Below, one piece after another: positions 1 through 5,495 of a stretch of 5,495 bases of DNA (position 1 is its first letter; each line of letters begins with the position of its first letter). The translations under genes and the position numbers were made by a program. This stretch comes from Acidobacteriaceae bacterium (GTDB taxonomy: Bacteria > Acidobacteriota > Terriglobia > Terriglobales > SbA1), in the NCBI GenBank assembly GCA_003156615.1, contig PMHI01000574.1, positions 7,766-13,260 of the forward strand, given 5' to 3'. The notes beneath the pieces were generated by a model. It saw only the letters and a program-made list of their open reading frames with translations, was not told where the DNA came from and made no database searches.

Positions 1-321
1 GCCAGCCTCTCCGGCGGTCAGCAGCAACGGCTGTGCATCGCCCGCGCCCTGGCGGTCGAGCCTGAGGTCTTGCTCATGGACGAGCCCTGTTCGGCCCTCG
101 ATCCTATTTCGACCAGTAAGATTGAGGAGTTGATCTTTCAGCTCAAAGAACGGTATACGATCGTTATCGTGACTCACAACATGCAGCAGGCGGCGCGCGT
201 CGCCGAATTTACTGGATTCTTCCTGCTGGGCAAGATGATTGAGTTTGGCAAGACGGAAAAAATCTTCACCAAACCGTCGAACAAAAAGACGGAAGACTAC
301 ATTACCGGCAGATTTGGATAA
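1..321 (+). CDS. pstB: Phosphate ABC transporter ATP-binding protein PstB (3' part)
   Basis: Cytoplasmic ATPase of the PstSCAB high-affinity phosphate importer; it hydrolyses ATP to drive uptake through PstC/PstA. The gene runs in from the left edge, so only the last 106 codons are visible, about 40% of a usual PstB of roughly 250-275 residues. The sequence shows the ABC signature (LSGGQQQR) at the very start, then Walker B with its catalytic glutamate and the D-loop (LLMDEP..ALDP), then the H-loop histidine in [13 protein letters not shown]. The [10 protein letters not shown] wording and the ending DYITGRFG are typical of PstB rather than of other ABC ATPases. The Walker A motif lies outside the window. 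phoU follows after 31 nt on the same strand, the usual pst operon order. No frameshift or missing motif is seen in the visible part. Confidence 0.96.
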   Translation, partial: ASLSGGQQQRLCIARALAVEPEVLLMDEPCSALDPISTSKIEELIFQLKERYTIVIVTHNMQQAARVAEFTGFFLLGKMIEFGKTEKIFTKPSNKKTEDYITGRFG

Positions 322-335
322 GGCAGATTTAAATT

Positions 336-343
336 AAGAAAGG
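336..343 (+). promoter_or_regulatory. Ribosome binding site of phoU
   Basis: The purine-rich AAGAAAGG ends 9 nt before the ATG at 353 and directly abuts a possible TTG at 344. The spacing supports the ATG as the real start, which removes three residues from the longest open frame. Confidence 0.65.
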
Positions 344-352
344 TTGCGGATA

Positions 353-1069
353 ATGCGCACGCGTTTTCAGCAGGGGCTCGACGATCTACGCCAGAAGTTG
401 CTCCGCATGGGTGGGCTGGCGGAGCAGGCGGTGGATCGCGCTCGTCAGGCCTACATCGATCGCGATCTCGCCCGCTGCCAGATGGTTCTCGAAGGCGAAA
501 GCCTCATCAACACGGCAGAACGCGAGATCGACGAGGCCGCCTTCGATTTGCTGGCCATGCAGCAGCCCATGGCCGTCGATCTGCGCTTTATTCTCGCGGT
601 AACCAAAATCAATTCTGACCTGGAGCGCGTCGGCGACCAGGCCGTCAACATCGCCGAGCGTGTCATGGATATGGTCGAGCTTCCCGCGGCTGATCTGCCC
701 GTTGATATCGCCCGCATGGGCGCGGCCGTCAGCGCCATGGTCCGCCGCTCTCTCGAATCATTCATTGAAGGCAAGGCCGAACTCGCCCAGGCAGTGCTCG
801 AAATGGATAACGTCGTCGATCGCATGAAGGACGACGCCTTCATTCAACTGGTGAAGACGATGAACCACCGCCCCGAGGTCGTGCGGCAGGCTCTCGATGC
901 GCTGCTCGTGGCGCGCAATCTCGAGCGCGTCGCCGATCACGCCACCAATATCGCCGAAGATGTCATCTTCTGGGTGCAGGGCGCCGACGTCCGCCACAAC
1001 GTGGGCGTGGAGGAGCATCCCGAGCACTCGCCCAGCCACGAAGGCTCGCCGCGCGCCTCGGGAGTGTGA
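353..1069 (+). CDS. phoU: Phosphate signalling regulator PhoU
   Basis: PhoU is a cytoplasmic, all-helical protein that links the Pst transporter to the PhoR/PhoB-type two-component system and limits phosphate uptake. From the ATG at 353 it has 238 residues, normal to slightly long for the family. Two tandem PhoU repeats are visible. The first carries the metal-binding-type E/DxxxD signature in DLERVGDQA (residues 89-97); the second carries it in NLERVADHATNIAED (189-203). Repeat one also has the typical VDLRFILAVTKI stretch (75-86). The ATG is preferred over an in-frame TTG nine bases upstream because AAGAAAGG lies at proper distance from the ATG and would touch the TTG. The gene follows pstB by 31 nt and is surely cotranscribed. 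After residue 210 the tail is variable and histidine-rich (His215, 222, 225, 229), and probably disordered. Confidence 0.96.
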   Translation: MRTRFQQGLDDLRQKLLRMGGLAEQAVDRARQAYIDRDLARCQMVLEGESLINTAEREIDEAAFDLLAMQQPMAVDLRFILAVTKINSDLERVGDQAVNIAERVMDMVELPAADLPVDIARMGAAVSAMVRRSLESFIEGKAELAQAVLEMDNVVDRMKDDAFIQLVKTMNHRPEVVRQALDALLVARNLERVADHATNIAEDVIFWVQGADVRHNVGVEEHPEHSPSHEGSPRASGV

Positions 1070-1087
1070 GGGAGCATGTAGCGCTGC

Positions 1088-1111
1088 CGTCCCGGCGACC
1101 GCCGTGGGGCG
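1088..1111. repeat. Imperfect GC-rich hairpin, possible dispersed repeat or terminator
   Basis: CGTCC plus CGGC (1088-1096) pairs with GCCG (1101-1104) and GGGCG (1107-1111) around a GACC loop. This gives a nine-pair stem with one T-G pair and a two-base bulge at 1105-1106. A second small dyad, GGGG-cgt-CCCC, overlaps it at 1106-1116, so two folds compete. It sits 18 nt after the phoU stop, a fitting place for a transcript end, but no T-run follows, so it is not a standard intrinsic terminator. Its look resembles GC-rich intergenic repeats; copy number cannot be judged from one window. Confidence 0.4.
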
Positions 1112-1225
1112 TCCCCGCCCTCGCCCCCTCGAGCGAGATACATCGGCTCCCATTTTGACCGCAGGTTCCCGGCTGGATTAGGCTCATCTCTCCCGATCCT
1201 TCTGCTGTCGCAGATTAAATCTCGC

Positions 1226-1230
1226 GGAGG
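1226..1230 (+). promoter_or_regulatory. Ribosome binding site of the phosphoesterase gene
   Basis: GGAGG lies 4 nt before the GTG at 1235. The spacing is somewhat short, but it is the only strong Shine-Dalgarno match near the beginning of the open frame, and no in-frame ATG or GTG lies just upstream. It decides the GTG start. Confidence 0.65.
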
Positions 1231-1234
1231 CCCC

Positions 1235-4054
1235 GTGACTCGATCTTCCCGCATCGTTGTCCTGTTTGCCATTGTCGCCGCGCGCATCGTCCTTCCTGCG
1301 CAGGATCGCCAGCCCGACGCCACATCGATCCCACTGCCCACCAGCAAGACATTGACGATTCCCACGCCCGGCCGCCTCGCGAGCACCAATAGCTTTCCCG
1401 CTACCATCGCGATCAGCCCCGATGGCCGTTACGCCGCGCTTTTGAACGACGGCTATGGCACCCAGGAGACCATGGCCGCTCAATCGATTGCGGTCCTCGA
1501 TCTGAAGACCAATCAGCTTACCGATTATCCCGACAAGCGTTTCGGCCAAGATGTGCACCAGAGCTACTTCCTCGGCCTGGTTTTCGGCTCCGACGGAAAG
1601 CATCTTTACGCGTCGGTTGGTTCTATCACGGATGCCACAGGAGAGAAGCCGGGAGATACCGGCAACGGAATCGCAGTCTACAGCTTCAGCAACGGCAAGG
1701 TCGCGCCAACGCATTTCATGTCCATTGGCCCGCAGGCGCTCGCTGCCGGAAAGAAGGTAGCGATCGCCCTGCGCAAGACGCCGCCCGGGACTGCGATTTC
1801 CTATCCTGCCGGATTGGCTTTGGTCTCAGGCGGACGAAGCCACGACCGTCTCCTCGTGGCCGACAATCTCTCCGACAACGTCGTGCTGCTCGATGTCACG
1901 AGCGGCAAAGCGCTCCAGCGCTTCGACCTCAGCACAGCCGATCTGGTTCCATCTTCCTACCCCTACACGGTCGTGGCGACGCGCGATGGCCGCCGCGCCT
2001 GGTCGAGCCTGTGGAATGCGTCCCGCATTGCCGAACTGGATCTGACTAGCGGCAAAGTCGTCCGCTGGATCAAGTTGCAAGAACCTGACGATCCCATTGC
2101 CCCGGGCTCGCATCCCACGGCAATGCTATTGAGTCCGGACGAGAACTCGCTCTATGTGGCGCTGGCGAATGCGGACGCGGTAGCGGTGGTTTCAACCCGG
2201 AGCGCCCAGATGGTCGCGCTGCTACGCACCACGGTTCGCAATCAAGAGTTTGCTGGGACCTATCCCGACGCCTTGGCGCAGTCAGCTGACGGGAAGCGGC
2301 TGTTCGTGGCCGATGCCTCCACCAATGCGGTCGCGGTCTTTGATATCTCGAAGTTGAATGAGACCGGTCCGCTCGGCAGTGATGTGCCCGCTCTCGGCTT
2401 CATCCCCACCGACTGGTATCCCAGCGCCCTCGCCGTTCAAGGCGACGACCTGCTCATCGCGACCGCCAAGGGCCGGGGCGCGGGTCCGAATAAAGGCATG
2501 GGCCGGACCGCATCTGAGGTCAGACACCACGATCATCCTTACATTCCAACACTGCTGCGCGGGTCAATCGCACGGCTGAATATTCCATCCACTCTCCCCA
2601 AGCTCGAAGAACTCACCCGCGTCGTCGAGCACGACAACTTGCTGCACGGCAATGCAGGCGCGATCCAGTTCGCCGACGGCAAGAATCCGATCAAGCATGT
2701 GATCTACGTGATCAAAGAGAACCGCACTTATGACCAAGTGCTGGGCGACTTGAAGGTGGGCGACGGCGACCCTGCGCTCACCATGTACGGCGCCGACATC
2801 ACCCCCAACGAGCATAAGCTCGCCCAGCAATTTGGCGTGCTCGACAATTTCTACGACAGCGGAGAAGTTTCCGGCGACGGACATCTATGGTCCACCGCCG
2901 CCATCACCAGCGATTACAACGAAAAGACCTGGCAGATCGCCTACCGCAGCCAGGAGCGAACCTATGACTTCCAGGGTACGGTTGCCGATGAATTTCCCCT
3001 CGATCATAACCAACCCGATATTGACGATCCCTCCACTGGTTTTCTTTGGGACAACGTCGCTCGCCACGGACTGTCGTACCGCGATTACGGAGAGTTCGTG
3101 AATGCCGAATGGTGCAACAAGCCCCGCAAGGCCGCGAGCCCCAAGCAGGGCACTCCTTCGGCGCAGCAATCGCCTTGCCCGCGCACGGAACTTCACCAGG
3201 GTGATGCGCTCCCGCCGAATGTGGGCGATCCACATGCCGGGCCAAGTCCGTTTCCCTGGACGGTGCCTTTGTTCAAGACGGTCAAGCCCACTAAGGCGGT
3301 GTTGCGCGATCACTTCGACCCGCTGTTCCCCGACTTCAACACGGACTATCCCGACCAGCTCCGCGCCGACGAATTTCTCAATGAATTTGCGGCTTACGCG
3401 CGTGCCCGCGCAGAAAACGAAAACGCCGAGTTCCAATTGCCGGCATTTGTCTTGCTTTATTTACCCGACGATCACACGGGAGGCACGCGGCCTGAACGCC
3501 CGCGCCCGGCGGCCTCGGTAGCCGATAACGATCTGGCGCTGGGTCGCGTAGTCGACGCCGTCTCGCACAGCCCGTACTGGGATGACACGGCCGTCTTCGT
3601 CCTCGAGGACGACGCGCAAGACGGCGGCGATCATATCGACGCGCATCGATCGATCGCTCTGGTCGTCAGCAAGTATTCGCCGGGCACGGCGGCCGAGCCC
3701 TATGTGGATCACCGCTTTTACACGACGGTGAACATGATTCACACCATGGAGATGCTGCTAGGCCTGCCCCCCATGAACCAGAACGACGCCTACGCTCCCG
3801 CGATGGGGCCGATGTTCTCAGGCGCAAGCGACCAACCCGCGTTCAAAGCAGACTATCGCAACCTCAAGAACGGCCTCATCTATGAGACCAACAAGCGCGA
3901 TGCCCGAGGCGCAAGTGAATCAGCAAAGATGGATTTCTCCCGTCCCGACGCGGCGGGAGCAGCCAGGCTGAATGAAGTTCTCTGGCGTGATCAGAAGGGC
4001 GACGCGCCTTTGCCCGCGCCCAAGCACACGGTGTTTCCGGCGGGAGACGATTAG
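1235..4054 (+). CDS. Exported bifunctional YncE-like beta-propeller / phosphoesterase protein
   Basis: 939 residues from a GTG preceded by GGAGG. An N-terminal signal-like segment (basic MTRSSR, then a hydrophobic run to about residue 21 with a probable cleavage site near 22-23) predicts export. Residues about 50-450 form a YVTN/YncE-type beta-propeller; blade motifs recur as SPDGRY (61), GSDGKHLYAS (118), LLVADNLSDNVVLLD (206), SPDENSLYVALANADAVAVV (300) and ADGKRLFVADASTNAVAVFD (351). From about 485 follows a phosphoesterase domain (PF04185-like, alkaline-phosphatase-like fold). It has the metal-binding motif VIKENRTYD (492-500), a GEVSGDGHLWST segment (543-554) with Ser546 as candidate nucleophile, LPDDHTGG (743-750) and the metal-binding EDD...GGDH.DAHR block (791-805). 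Substrate is unknown; phosphate esters such as phospholipids or phosphomonoesters are likely. Its place after pstB-phoU suggests a phosphate-scavenging role. The only two cysteines (627, 648) may form a disulfide. Confidence 0.92.
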   Translation: MTRSSRIVVLFAIVAARIVLPAQDRQPDATSIPLPTSKTLTIPTPGRLASTNSFPATIAISPDGRYAALLNDGYGTQETMAAQSIAVLDLKTNQLTDYPDKRFGQDVHQSYFLGLVFGSDGKHLYASVGSITDATGEKPGDTGNGIAVYSFSNGKVAPTHFMSIGPQALAAGKKVAIALRKTPPGTAISYPAGLALVSGGRSHDRLLVADNLSDNVVLLDVTSGKALQRFDLSTADLVPSSYPYTVVATRDGRRAWSSLWNASRIAELDLTSGKVVRWIKLQEPDDPIAPGSHPTAMLLSPDENSLYVALANADAVAVVSTRSAQMVALLRTTVRNQEFAGTYPDALAQSADGKRLFVADASTNAVAVFDISKLNETGPLGSDVPALGFIPTDWYPSALAVQGDDLLIATAKGRGAGPNKGMGRTASEVRHHDHPYIPTLLRGSIARLNIPSTLPKLEELTRVVEHDNLLHGNAGAIQFADGKNPIKHVIYVIKENRTYDQVLGDLKVGDGDPALTMYGADITPNEHKLAQQFGVLDNFYDSGEVSGDGHLWSTAAITSDYNEKTWQIAYRSQERTYDFQGTVADEFPLDHNQPDIDDPSTGFLWDNVARHGLSYRDYGEFVNAEWCNKPRKAASPKQGTPSAQQSPCPRTELHQGDALPPNVGDPHAGPSPFPWTVPLFKTVKPTKAVLRDHFDPLFPDFNTDYPDQLRADEFLNEFAAYARARAENENAEFQLPAFVLLYLPDDHTGGTRPERPRPAASVADNDLALGRVVDAVSHSPYWDDTAVFVLEDDAQDGGDHIDAHRSIALVVSKYSPGTAAEPYVDHRFYTTVNMIHTMEMLLGLPPMNQNDAYAPAMGPMFSGASDQPAFKADYRNLKNGLIYETNKRDARGASESAKMDFSRPDAAGAARLNEVLWRDQKGDAPLPAPKHTVFPAGDD

Positions 4055-4147
4055 AACCGGGCTGGCTTTTGCTTTCCGGTGTGAGCGGTGATCTCAGCGT
4101 GACAGCCAGGCGCTTATCCATGTGAGCCAAGGACATATCTGCACGCT
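4055..4147. other. Intergenic gap between convergent reading frames
   Basis: 93 nt between the stop of the phosphoesterase gene and the stop of the minus-strand protease remnant. A five-base dyad, ACCGG (4056-4060) and CCGGT (4076-4080), spans a 15-nt loop containing short T-runs; it is too weak to call a terminator. Nothing else is visible. Confidence 0.4.
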
Positions 4148-4901
4148 CTACCACGTTGGGCTGATAAATTCGTCGGTTAGACGGCCTTTCATGCCGAGTT
4201 GGGGCTCATAAACCTCGTCCTTATCAAGTCTCAGCCAGCCTATTCCGTGTCCGGGGTCGGAGAACAGATATTCATCCACTCGTGGATCGTCAGTCGGGAA
4301 ACGCTTCGGTCGACGTGGTTGTTGGTGGGCGCGTTGGTGGCCGCACGCCACGACGAAATGACGGCCGACATTCGGAAACGCAACAGCAACTATAAGCGGC
4401 CGGGCGATTGAGGTAAGACCCAGCACTGGCATGATGGAAGGCCCTTTGTGGAGCGCAGTGTCTTTGTATCCGTAGCTTAGTTTTAGCATCTTCTCCATGT
4501 TCATGAGAGTCGAGCCGAGATATTGGAGGGAAGGTTCGCGGCGTGTGGGCCAGCCTAAGCTAGCTGCTTCATCCTCGCTTACATTGGATCGAGCTTCCTC
4601 CATGCTAGCTTTCAACAGTCCCATGGCCGCTCCCAATCCTTCTGGCATGTGCTCAGCCTGAATAACATCCACCGGACTTGGGCGGTAGCCTCCAGGATAT
4701 TTCTGCGATTCAGCCCGCAGCATCTCTGGCGTTATCATCAGCATGATCGTGCTGGAGCAAACGCAGTACAAGTCCGACGCAACAGCAGCCGCACTCTGCA
4801 TTCTTCTCTTGCTGGATCCCGGGCACTTTGTAAATGCCTATGTATTTCGACTGGAACCCCTTCCCGGAGACTTTCTTGAGATAAGACAAATCGACCTCCA
4901 C
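4148..4901 (-). pseudogene. Papain-like (C39/C70-type) cysteine protease, frameshifted at the active-site Cys motif
   Basis: Two minus-strand frames join into one protein of about 250 residues. The upstream frame (from GTG at 4901) reads ...YKVPGIQQEKNAEC; the downstream frame, open to the stop at 4148, continues AAVASDLYC. Joined near 4790 they resemble the QQ..N..CWAAVA motif around the catalytic Cys (codon 4791-4793) of papain-like bacterial proteases. The downstream frame then holds ARPLIVAVAFPNVGRHFVVACG with the expected His (4358-4360) and EYLFSDPGHG with the expected Asp/Asn position (Asp, 4256-4258), in the usual order and spacing for this fold. A two-base loss from CW-coding DNA (TGCTGG to TGCG-like) would explain the break and the missing Trp. 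No signal peptide is seen. The alternative is an intact 217-residue gene from ATG 4801, which would lack the Cys motif. Family recognition is from motifs only, so moderate certainty. Confidence 0.5.
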
Positions 4902-5035
4902 CTTACGAGACTCAATCCGGAATTTTCACCTTGGATCTCGGGCCCGCCCGAATCTACGCCGAGTGGCATAATAGCCTCCAACCGCACTCTCAAACAAAAG
5001 TTTTGGCAGTGGGTCAGTGTGATTTCCACAGATAG
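4902..5035. other. Region without a convincing gene
   Basis: 134 nt between the protease remnant and the upstream membrane-protein-like frame. The minus frame that feeds the protease carries a TGA at 4926-4928, eight codons ahead of the GTG at 4901, and reads arginine-rich, unprotein-like sequence before it. It may contain the original start region of the protease or simply spacer. A weak TAAGG touches the GTG at 4901, too close to be a good ribosome binding site. Confidence 0.35.
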
Positions 5036-5320
5036 TTATTTCGGCGTGACGCCTCCGGTGATACGTCGAATGCTCACGCTGCTTGGGCTTTTTCCGAGCC
5101 ATCCAACATCTGCCCAAGCGCCGGGCGGGAGAAATGTGAGTAAGTCTGGGAATACCACAGCAGCAACCGTACCAGCGGAGTAATTCGTTCCTCGAAACCG
5201 CGTATTCTGATAGACGAAGATGCCGCGATGCCTCAAGTGCAGTCCGTACATGATGGTGACTGCGCCTACAGCGAGACGTGAGAGGCAGGCTATTATCCAT
5301 CTCGTTGTGTCGTACCGGCC
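5036..5320 (-). pseudogene. Possible small two-helix membrane protein, apparently lacking its start
   Basis: The minus frame is open for 94 codons from a TAA at 5321-5323 to a TAA at 5036-5038. It reads like membrane protein: a hydrophobic segment (WIIACLSRLAVGAVTIMYGL), a charged stretch LHLRHRGIFVYQNTRFRG, a second hydrophobic segment (SAGTVAAVVFPDLLTFLPPG), then a tail ending GGVTPK. The only standard start codon (ATG, 5249-5251) falls at the end of the first helix and has no visible ribosome binding site. An ATG at 5298-5300 lies one base out of frame: removing a single G after it would give MIIACLSRLAVG and a protein of about 87 residues. So either the gene carries a one-base insertion, or it is a chance open frame. 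I do not recognise the family. It lies in the same orientation as, and upstream of, the protease remnant. Confidence 0.3.
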
Positions 5321-5323
5321 TTA

Positions 5324-5457
5324 ACTTGCACGTTCTCCCAGTGCTTTCAGGATAAGCCCCTGGTCAATCCGCTTTGTGGCGTGCGCGCGCGAAACGCAAA
5401 CGTGCCGACCCGGCCAGCGGCTAGCGCCTCCGCGCGCCTCGGCTTTACACTAAAGCT
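5324..5457. other. Intergenic region upstream of nadE
   Basis: 134 nt with no supported gene. It includes an alternating CG stretch around 5381-5392 and a GC-rich block up to about 5441. TACACT at 5446-5451 resembles a -10 box and lies only 6 nt before the nadE start, but there is no TTGACA-like hexamer 16-18 nt upstream of it. A short minus-strand frame ending at 5321 has no start codon and is not called. Confidence 0.4.
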
Positions 5458-5495
5458 GTGAAGATTGCGCTCGGGCAAATCAACCCCACGGTCGG
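5458..5495 (+). CDS. nadE: Glutamine-dependent NAD+ synthetase, 5' end only
   Basis: Only 12 complete codons from a GTG are inside the window, reading MKIALGQINPTVG up to the edge (the last glycine from two bases). This matches the very conserved start (MKIALAQINPTVGD-like) of the N-terminal nitrilase-type glutamine amidase domain of the long NadE form. That domain supplies ammonia for amidation of deaminated NAD+ in the cytoplasm, the last step of NAD biosynthesis. Other nitrilase-family proteins can begin with IALAQ, but the INPTVG continuation is characteristic of NadE. No Shine-Dalgarno sequence precedes the GTG; a -10-like TACACT stands 6 nt upstream, so the message may have almost no leader. 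The synthetase domain cannot be checked. Confidence 0.75.
   Translation, partial: MKIALGQINPTV

Larger units (their letters stand above)
1070..1234. other. Intergenic gap between phoU and the phosphoesterase gene
   Basis: 165 nt with no convincing gene. It holds a GC-rich hairpin (annotated separately), a small CTCG/CGAG dyad around 1128-1137 and a TTGACC hexamer at 1155-1160 that could be a -35 element, but no good -10 lies 16-18 nt downstream. I see no convincing Pho box (tandem CTGTCAT-like 7-mers). Open frames across the gap are arginine- and proline-rich, as expected from GC-rich non-coding DNA. Confidence 0.5.

Noticed and set aside
344..352. TTG start for phoU, three codons upstream of the ATG
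   Set aside because: The ribosome binding site would directly touch the TTG, and PhoU proteins usually begin close to the R-x-x-F-x-x-x-L segment that follows the ATG.
1202..1222. CTGTCGC...TCTCGC as a possible Pho box before the phosphoesterase gene
   Set aside because: Only one half resembles the CTGTCAT consensus; the second repeat at the 11-bp period does not match, so no site is called.
937..1714. Several long minus-strand frames opposite phoU and the start of the phosphoesterase gene
   Set aside because: They mirror the codon pattern of real GC-rich genes on the plus strand, show no domain motif and cross well-supported coding sequence.
4056..4080. ACCGG/CCGGT inverted repeat as a terminator after the phosphoesterase gene
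   Set aside because: A five-pair stem with a 15-nt loop and no T-run after the second arm is too weak.
4743..5183. A 146-codon open frame on the plus strand opposite the minus-strand remnants
   Set aside because: It begins without a ribosome binding site, resembles no family I know, and is antisense to sequence that shows papain-like and membrane-protein motifs. I treat it as a chance frame.
4926..5300. A 124-codon minus-strand frame from the ATG at 5300
   Set aside because: It is rich in Arg, His and Cys with no protein-like pattern. It overlaps the better membrane-protein frame; only its ATG may be relevant as the lost start of that gene.
5321..5443. Short minus-strand frame ending KALGERAS before the TAA at 5321
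   Set aside because: It has no start codon, lies in a GC-rich intergenic stretch directly before nadE and shows no recognisable motif.

Overview
The window looks like a piece of a GC-rich (about 60% by eye), gene-dense bacterial chromosome. Gene content and style fit Acidobacteriota (Terriglobia-like): a pst-phoU end, a very large exported beta-propeller/phosphoesterase fusion, GTG starts and a GC-rich intergenic hairpin. This assignment rests on recall of family distribution, not on a search.

Layout. (1) Positions 1-1069, + strand: the 3' part of pstB (phosphate ABC transporter ATPase), then complete phoU, 31 nt apart and clearly one operon. (2) 1070-1234: a 165-nt gap with an imperfect GC-rich hairpin that may be part of a dispersed repeat. 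(3) 1235-4054, + strand: a 939-residue exported protein with an N-terminal YncE/YVTN-type beta-propeller and a C-terminal phosphoesterase domain of the alkaline-phosphatase-like superfamily. (4) 4055-5457: a poorly coding stretch, apparently lower in GC. The only protein-like signal is on the minus strand: a frameshifted papain-like (C39/C70-type) cysteine protease (4148-4901), and upstream of it a short open frame that reads like a damaged small two-helix membrane protein (5036-5320). (5) 5458-5495, + strand: the first 12 codons of a gene whose start matches the amidase domain of glutamine-dependent NAD+ synthetase (NadE).

How the genes work together. PstB powers high-affinity phosphate import, PhoU couples transporter state to Pho signalling, and the secreted phosphoesterase could release phosphate from organic esters outside the cytoplasm. 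The first three genes therefore plausibly form a phosphate-scavenging neighbourhood; the link of the third gene is inferred from position and domain content. The minus-strand block looks like accessory DNA in decay between this neighbourhood and the housekeeping nadE. The most interesting detail is that its frame break falls on the predicted active-site cysteine motif of the protease. I see no mobile element, CRISPR array, tRNA or rRNA.
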